Source of the DNA: Terriglobia bacterium
GTDB lineage: Bacteria > Acidobacteriota > Terriglobia > Terriglobales > Acidobacteriaceae
NCBI GenBank assembly: GCA_020073185.1
Contig: JAIQFT010000011.1
Coordinates: 75,765 to 139,764, forward strand
Length of the DNA: 64,000 nt
Direction of reading: 5' to 3'
This document shows, one piece after another, positions 60,273 to 64,000 of the stretch (within the stretch, counting starts at the first letter, position 1; each line of letters starts with the position of its first letter). The notes below the pieces were generated by a model. That model ran no database searches. It worked only from the letters and a program-made list of their open reading frames with translations, and was not told the origin of the DNA. A program made the translations under genes and the position numbers.

Positions 60273-60635
60273 GTGGATATCGATGTTCGCAAGTTCGGCA
60301 AGGTGCACGTAATCAGGTTAAGAGGACATTTGAAGCTCGGCGAAGCCGTGGACGAACTCCGCTCTACCCTTGACGGCATCATCGCCGAATCCAGCTTCTC
60401 TGCCGTGCTGAACATGACCGAAGTTCCCATGGCCGATTCCAGCGGCGTCGGCGTCCTCGTCCGCTACCAGTCCATGCTCAAGCAGAAGGGCGGCGCCCTC
60501 AAGCTGGTCAACCCATCGAAACTGGTTTCGCAGACGCTGAAAATTCTCGGGCTGCTCAGTGTTTTCGAGGTCTTCCAGGACGATACCGCCGCCGTCCAAT
60601 CCTTCAGCCCGGAAACCGCCGCCACCGCCGGGTGA
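60273..60635 (+). CDS. STAS-domain protein (anti-sigma-factor antagonist type)
   Basis: 120 aa from the GTG at 60273 (GGAGGG five bases upstream). Single STAS domain: VHVIRLRGHLKLGEAVDEL, VLNMTEVPMADSSGVGVLVRY (Ser of the SpoIIAA phosphorylation motif DSSG), LKLVNPSKLVSQTLKILGL. Such proteins bind anti-sigma kinases or act as scaffold switches. Divergent from the GAF/HlyD operon, so regulation may be shared. No RsbW-type kinase gene is in the window. Confidence 0.87.
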   Translation: MDIDVRKFGKVHVIRLRGHLKLGEAVDELRSTLDGIIAESSFSAVLNMTEVPMADSSGVGVLVRYQSMLKQKGGALKLVNPSKLVSQTLKILGLLSVFEVFQDDTAAVQSFSPETAATAG

Positions 60636-60696
60636 CCGACACTGAAAACCGCCGGCACAATTACGCGGTGTTTCGTCGCAGGAGAGCGCATCGCGC

Positions 60697-60834
60697 CTAA
60701 CGCGGTATCGTCGCGCGCCTAACGATTTCCTTGAATGCGGGGTCGGAGCGATAGGGGTCAAACGGTTGATCAAGGGTGACCCACTGAATCTTCTGATCGA
60801 AGTTCCGCTCCGCAGCATCAAGCGCGGCCAGCAT
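60697..60834 (-). pseudogene. C-terminal remnant of a TPR/regulatory protein
   Basis: 45 codons: AALDAAERNFDQKIQWVTLDQPFDPYRSDPAFKEIVRR. The pattern matches the C-terminal end of TPR-bearing kinase or winged-helix regulators (...WLxVDPRFDPLRSDPRFxxLLRR). The frame is stopped upstream and there is no ribosome site. The remainder of 60636-61000 contains nothing else I can support. Confidence 0.4.
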
Positions 60835-60999
60835 ACTGGATCGGTTACCGAGCGCCGCACCGTTAGTTGCGGACGGATCAGAATTAGTCTAGCCGGATAC
60901 GCGCTCATCATCCTTAGCACAATGGTTTACAATACAATCGTTTGCCCGTCATAGCAAAAGGCGTACTTGAGGCCTCTACGCCCTGCCGTTGTTTTTTCA

Positions 61000-61032
61000 A
61001 ATTACAAATTACCAATTACCAATTACAAATTG
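61000..61032. repeat. ATTACCA/ATTACAA 7-bp array
   Basis: AATTACAAATTACCAATTAC then CAATTACAAATTG, period 7, ending just before the aminotransferase start; the ribosome site GAGGA follows it directly. Confidence 0.65.
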
Positions 61033-61036
61033 AGGA

Positions 61037-62278
61037 GTGTTCGCCCGCCGCACCAACTGGCCGCTCGCGCCCAACCGCTTCAGCATGGCGCTGCAAAAGC
61101 ACTGGGCAGCGGGCACGGAAGTGCTCGACCTTACCGTCTCCAATCCCACGACTGTTGGCTTGCGCTATGACGCGGGCACAATTTTGTCCTCGCTATCGAA
61201 TCCCGAGGCGCTCGCGTATCGCCCGGACGCCAAGGGACTGCGCGTCGCCCGTGACGCCGTAGCTGCGTACTACCGCGAGCGCGGCGCCAGCGTTGATCCC
61301 GAGCGCCTGGTCCTTACCACCAGCACCAGTGAGGCGTACTCATTTGTCTTCCGCCTGCTCTGCGATCCGGGTGACGAAGTGCTGGTGCCGGCGCCCAGTT
61401 ATCCGCTCTTCGAATTCCTCGCCGATATCCAGGACGTCCGCCTCCGTTCTTATCCATTGTTCTACGACCACGGCTGGCACATGGACCTGCACGCGTTGCG
61501 CACTGCCGTCGGGCAGCAGACGCGCGCGGTGATCGTGGTCCACCCGAACAATCCGACTGGTTCTTACGTCAAGCCGGGCGAAGTGGAGCAATTGGATGTC
61601 CTCTGCGCCGACCGCGCCATGGCATTGGTCGCCGACGAGGTCTTCCTCGATTTTGCGCACGACGGACACGCGCGCCCCAGCTTTGCTACGCTTGCCCCGC
61701 GCTTGGTCCCGGGGCAACCTGCCCTGAGCGTAGTCGAAGGGGAGCGACCGGGTGGGGAATTTCCCAATACCACACCTGCCCTAACCTTCACTCTTAGCGG
61801 TCTCTCCAAGATCGCCGGACTGCCGCAGATGAAGTTTGCCTGGATCGCGGTCGGCGGCCCCGACGAACAGGTGCGCGAGGCCCTGGCGCGCCTGGAGGTG
61901 ATTGCTGACACGTATCTTTCCATGAACGCCCCCATCCAGCTTGCCGCGCCCGCGCTGTTTGCGCAGCGATACGAATTTCAGAGGCAATTGGTGGAGAGGA
62001 TTCGTGCCAACCTCGCAGAATTGGACCGCCAGTTCGCGGTGCAAACACTTTGCCAACGTTTGGAGATTGAGGGCGGCTGGTACGCCGTGCTACGCCTTCC
62101 GGTTACCCGCTCCGACGAGGAACTCGCCATCGAGTTGCTGGAGAAGAAATCAGTCCTGGTTCATCCCGGACATTTTTACGACCTTCCGGCCGACGGTTAC
62201 CTGGTGGTGAGCTTGATCGCGCCTGAGGAGGGGTTCGGAGAAGGACTGCGCCGCCTGCTCGAATTTGCAAATTGGTAA
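61037..62278 (+). CDS. class I/II aminotransferase
   Basis: 413 aa, GTG start; the opening FARRTNWPLAPNRFSMAL is family-like, so this start is kept although GAGGA lies directly before the GTG. PLP fold-type I motifs: SNPT, TTSTSEAY, HPNNPTGSYV, DEVFLDF and the Schiff-base Lys in TLSGLSKIAGLPQMK. Substrate not predictable. Codons 228-235 (PALSVVEG) are an in-frame 24-bp repeat also found nested in the element at 25322-25345. The last codons and stop (FANW-stop) are part of an AATTGGT array. Confidence 0.85.
   Translation: MFARRTNWPLAPNRFSMALQKHWAAGTEVLDLTVSNPTTVGLRYDAGTILSSLSNPEALAYRPDAKGLRVARDAVAAYYRERGASVDPERLVLTTSTSEAYSFVFRLLCDPGDEVLVPAPSYPLFEFLADIQDVRLRSYPLFYDHGWHMDLHALRTAVGQQTRAVIVVHPNNPTGSYVKPGEVEQLDVLCADRAMALVADEVFLDFAHDGHARPSFATLAPRLVPGQPALSVVEGERPGGEFPNTTPALTFTLSGLSKIAGLPQMKFAWIAVGGPDEQVREALARLEVIADTYLSMNAPIQLAAPALFAQRYEFQRQLVERIRANLAELDRQFAVQTLCQRLEIEGGWYAVLRLPVTRSDEELAIELLEKKSVLVHPGHFYDLPADGYLVVSLIAPEEGFGEGLRRLLEFANW
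61718..61741 (+). repeat. 24-bp repeat in frame inside the aminotransferase gene
   Basis: CCTGCCCTGAGCGTAGTCGA then AGGG. It begins exactly at a codon boundary and adds eight codons. The intergenic copy at 25322-25345 is inverted with two mismatches. Confidence 0.7.
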
Positions 62279-62377
62279 TTGGTAATTTGCAATTTCCAAA
62301 AACCGAAGAAATGTTTTCGCGCCCGTGTTGCTACACCTTTTCAAATTTACCAATTGCAAATTGCAAACTACAAATTC
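62262..62377. repeat. inverted AATTGGT/AATTTGC 7-bp arrays between convergent genes
   Basis: Left arm 62262-62297 and inverted right arm 62341-62377. The left arm encodes the aminotransferase C-terminus and TAA; the right arm encodes the last codons and TAG of the MBL hydrolase. Confidence 0.75.
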
Positions 62378-63000
62378 ACCAGGAACGGGTTCGTTTCCCG
62401 TTCCTCACCCACCGTCGTTTGCGGCCCATGTCCGGGAATGACGACGGTTTCATCCGGCAGCGCCAGCACACGCCCTCGCAGCGAGTCCATGATTTTCTCG
62501 AACGATCCGCCCGGCAGGTCCGTGCGCCCGATGCTGCCGGCAAACAGCGTGTCTCCGGCGATCAGCTTGCGCTCGGCAGGGAAGTAGAGGCAGATACTGC
62601 CTTCGGTGTGCCCTGGCGTGAGCATGACGGTCGCATCCAGGCTGCCAACGCGCAGCCGGTCGGCATCGCCCACGCTCTGATCAATCGCAATCTTGCCCGG
62701 CGGACGCATCCCCACCCATGCTGCTTGCAAATCCATCATCTTCAGCAGAGCGTGGTCGTTCTGGTTGAGCAGGATGGGCGCGCCGGTGCGCTGCTTGAGC
62801 TTCATCGCTCCGCCGACGTGGTCAATGTGCGCATGCGTGACGACGATCTGTTTCACCGTGAGCCCGTGCTGCTCGACGATTCGCATGATCGCCTCGATCT
62901 CGTCTCCGGGATCAATGACCATCGCTTCGCGCGTGCCCTCATCGCCAAGGACGGAGCAATTGCACTGCAGGGGGCCAACGGGAAGAATTTCTTGGATCAT
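62368..63000 (-). CDS. MBL-fold metallo-hydrolase (glyoxalase II-like)
   Basis: 210 aa. The zinc motif THAHIDHVGG, later His in TPGHTEGS, the bridging Asp in AGDTLFAGSIGRTD and the final His in IPGHGPQT give a complete dinuclear site. Members hydrolyse thioesters such as S-lactoylglutathione or persulfide-type substrates; the short length (no C-terminal substrate domain of GloB) leaves the substrate open. ATG start; convergent with the aminotransferase. Confidence 0.87.
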   Translation of the reverse strand: MIQEILPVGPLQCNCSVLGDEGTREAMVIDPGDEIEAIMRIVEQHGLTVKQIVVTHAHIDHVGGAMKLKQRTGAPILLNQNDHALLKMMDLQAAWVGMRPPGKIAIDQSVGDADRLRVGSLDATVMLTPGHTEGSICLYFPAERKLIAGDTLFAGSIGRTDLPGGSFEKIMDSLRGRVLALPDETVVIPGHGPQTTVGEERETNPFLVNL

Positions 63001-63115
63001 GACAAGCTCTTAGCCTGTATCTCTTAGCTGCTCCGGCCAGGAAGTGAAAAAGCTCACACCCCGCGGCAGAGCCTTCAATGTTAAACGAAACCAGCTAATA
63101 GCTAAAGGCTAACCG

Positions 63116-63436
63116 CTATTTTGGCGTCGGCGTGCTTGTAGGCGGCGTCTGCGGAGCGGACTTCGCCGGCTGCGTTTTCAGGTTTTGCAGTACCGAAGAA
63201 CTGGGCCGCTTCGACGCGAAGATCGACAGTGTGATCGAGGTGAGCATGAAGATCACCGCGGCTAAGGTGGTCGCCTTGCTCAGCACGGTGGCGGCGCCAC
63301 GCGGGCCGAAGGCGGTCTGGCTGCCCATGCCGCCGAACGCGGCCGCGATGTCGGCGCTCTTGCCGCTCTGCAGTAGCACCACGATGATCAGGAAGAGACA
63401 AACGATGACGTGAACGATAGTGATCGCAACAACCAT
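63116..63436 (-). CDS. secG: preprotein translocase subunit SecG
   Basis: 106 aa. Two membrane helices (about 5-22 and 53-73) separated by the conserved LLQSGKSADIAAAFGGMGSQTAFGPRGA loop (split here between helices), followed by a Pro/Thr-rich tail. SecG associates with SecYE and assists protein export. tRNA-Leu lies 84 bases upstream on the same strand, an adjacency also known elsewhere (in E. coli the tRNA follows secG). Confidence 0.93.
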   Translation of the reverse strand: MVVAITIVHVIVCLFLIIVVLLQSGKSADIAAAFGGMGSQTAFGPRGAATVLSKATTLAAVIFMLTSITLSIFASKRPSSSVLQNLKTQPAKSAPQTPPTSTPTPK

Positions 63437-63519
63437 GCTGTTCTGCGGCGCCGCCAGGCCGCTTCCCTTTCTTCGACCTCGTCTTGTGCAGTTTCTGGAG
63501 GCTTTTCCTGCGTCAGAGT

Positions 63520-63604
63520 TGGTGCGGAAGGGGGGATTTGAACCCCCACGCCTTTCGGCGCCACCCCCTCAAGATGGTGTGTCTGCCAGTTCCACCACTT
63601 CCGC
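63520..63604 (-). tRNA. tRNA-Leu (anticodon GAG)
   Basis: 85 bases including an encoded CCA. Acceptor GCGGAAG / CTTCCGC, D-arm TGGTGGAACTGGCAGAC, anticodon stem CCATC / GGTGG around loop TTGAGGG (anticodon GAG), long variable arm (CGCCGAAAGGCG) as in leucine tRNAs, and T-arm GGGGGTTCAAATCCCCC. Reads CUC/CUU codons. Confidence 0.95.
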
Positions 63605-63647
63605 ACTGTCCAATGCGGCCGATAAAACCTATCGTAACGGCGCGGTG

Positions 63648-63656
63648 ATTATAACA
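63648..63656 (-). promoter_or_regulatory. extended -10 promoter of the tRNA-Leu (and perhaps secG)
   Basis: Minus strand TG-T-TATAAT, 44 bases upstream of the mature tRNA 5' end. No good -35, as expected for an extended -10. The stretch 63657-63958 shows no supported gene. Confidence 0.5.
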
Positions 63657-63958
63657 GACGGGCTGCCGCTCGCGGGCGAAGGCAAATACACGGTGAAACG
63701 TCGAGTGCTATCAACAGTACGGCAATCTACCGGGCAGCGCGCTCCAAAGGCATTACTCCGACCACGATTGATACCGTGATCGCAGCCATTGCTTTGCATC
63801 GCAATGCTTAGCGTTTTCACCCTCGACCAGGATTTCTACAGAATCGCTCGCATCACGCGCCTGGCGCTTTACGGCTTCTGATACACCCTCGTTCTGTTTG
63901 CACCAGTCTGCAGGCAGCAAATACCTGCTGCGCAACCTACCCTTCTGGAATTCCCCCG

Positions 63959-64000
63959 CTACTCTACCCGGACGCCCGCCTTGCGCGCTTGCTCCTGGAG
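63959..64000 (-). CDS. C-terminal end of an upstream gene (partial)
   Basis: Thirteen codons, LQEQARKAGVRVE then TAG, run in from the right edge. The composition looks like a protein C-terminus, but 13 codons are too few to identify or to be sure. Confidence 0.25.
   Translation of the reverse strand, partial: LQEQARKAGVRVE

Noticed and set aside
63753-63935. 60-codon minus-strand frame near the right edge
   Set aside because: TTG-type start, no recognisable family, lies in the upstream region of the tRNA; cannot be supported.

Overview
The window reads as a GC-rich chromosome segment of an Acidobacteriota bacterium, probably of the Terriglobia/Koribacter type. The assignment is inferred from gene content. 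There are three secreted von Willebrand A proteins of the acidobacterial kind, a Myxococcus-like MglA GTPase, Kdo/LPS genes (Gram-negative envelope), a Csu-type pilus operon, and degenerate 7-bp repeat arrays between genes. No plasmid, phage, insertion sequence, integrase or CRISPR array is visible.

Layout. 1-3.6 kb: end of a membrane protein with an HEIGH metalloprotease motif, then a minus-strand operon GbsR/MarR regulator - membrane protein - YndJ-like protein - DCC thiol oxidoreductase with two matching operator-like palindromes. 3.7-8.4 kb: M48 peptidase, MglA, two VWA proteins. 8.9-14.1 kb: chaperone-usher pilus operon of spore-coat-U type. 14.2-15 kb: repeat-rich relic zone with an RHS fragment. 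15.1-20.8 kb: third VWA protein, RluD-type pseudouridine synthase, lgt, a probable 6S RNA next to zapA, a coiled-coil gene, a Tat-exported aminotransferase. 20.9-26.5 kb: infC-rpmI-rplT-pheS-orf-pheT translation operon; infC appears to start at ATC. 26.6-35.3 kb: CYTH protein, pyrG, kdsA, thioredoxin-like protein, kdsD, and an alkyltransferase-like gene between two paralogous membrane-anchored genes. 35.4-42.6 kb: proS, class A PBP, TPR protein, kdsC, Zn-ribbon protein. 42.8-52.4 kb: Lhr-type helicase, YceI, L,D-transpeptidase, acyl-CoA dehydrogenase, an unknown 481-aa protein, a PilZ protein. 52.6-60.6 kb: the most unusual locus. 60.7-64 kb: TPR relic, aminotransferase, MBL hydrolase, secG, tRNA-Leu(GAG).

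The 52.6-60.6 kb locus holds a sigma-54 activator gene followed by a consensus-matching sigma-54 promoter driving a 92-aa protein made mostly of eleven S-(K/R)-(L/M/F)-A-(E/Q) pentapeptides. Convergent to it is an operon encoding a triple-GAF/HlyD fusion, an RND/HlyD-type lipoprotein adaptor and a PqqD/M50 protease/HlyD fusion, with a STAS protein divergent from the operon. I propose an inducible repeat-peptide processing/export or envelope-sensing system; this is inference from domains and layout.

A second theme is repeats. At least ten gene boundaries carry short-period (mostly 7-bp) degenerate arrays, usually as two inverted arms that can form a long hairpin, and several supply the stop codon of the neighbouring gene. 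Other short palindromic elements lie in frame inside kdsA, pheT, lhr and an aminotransferase gene.
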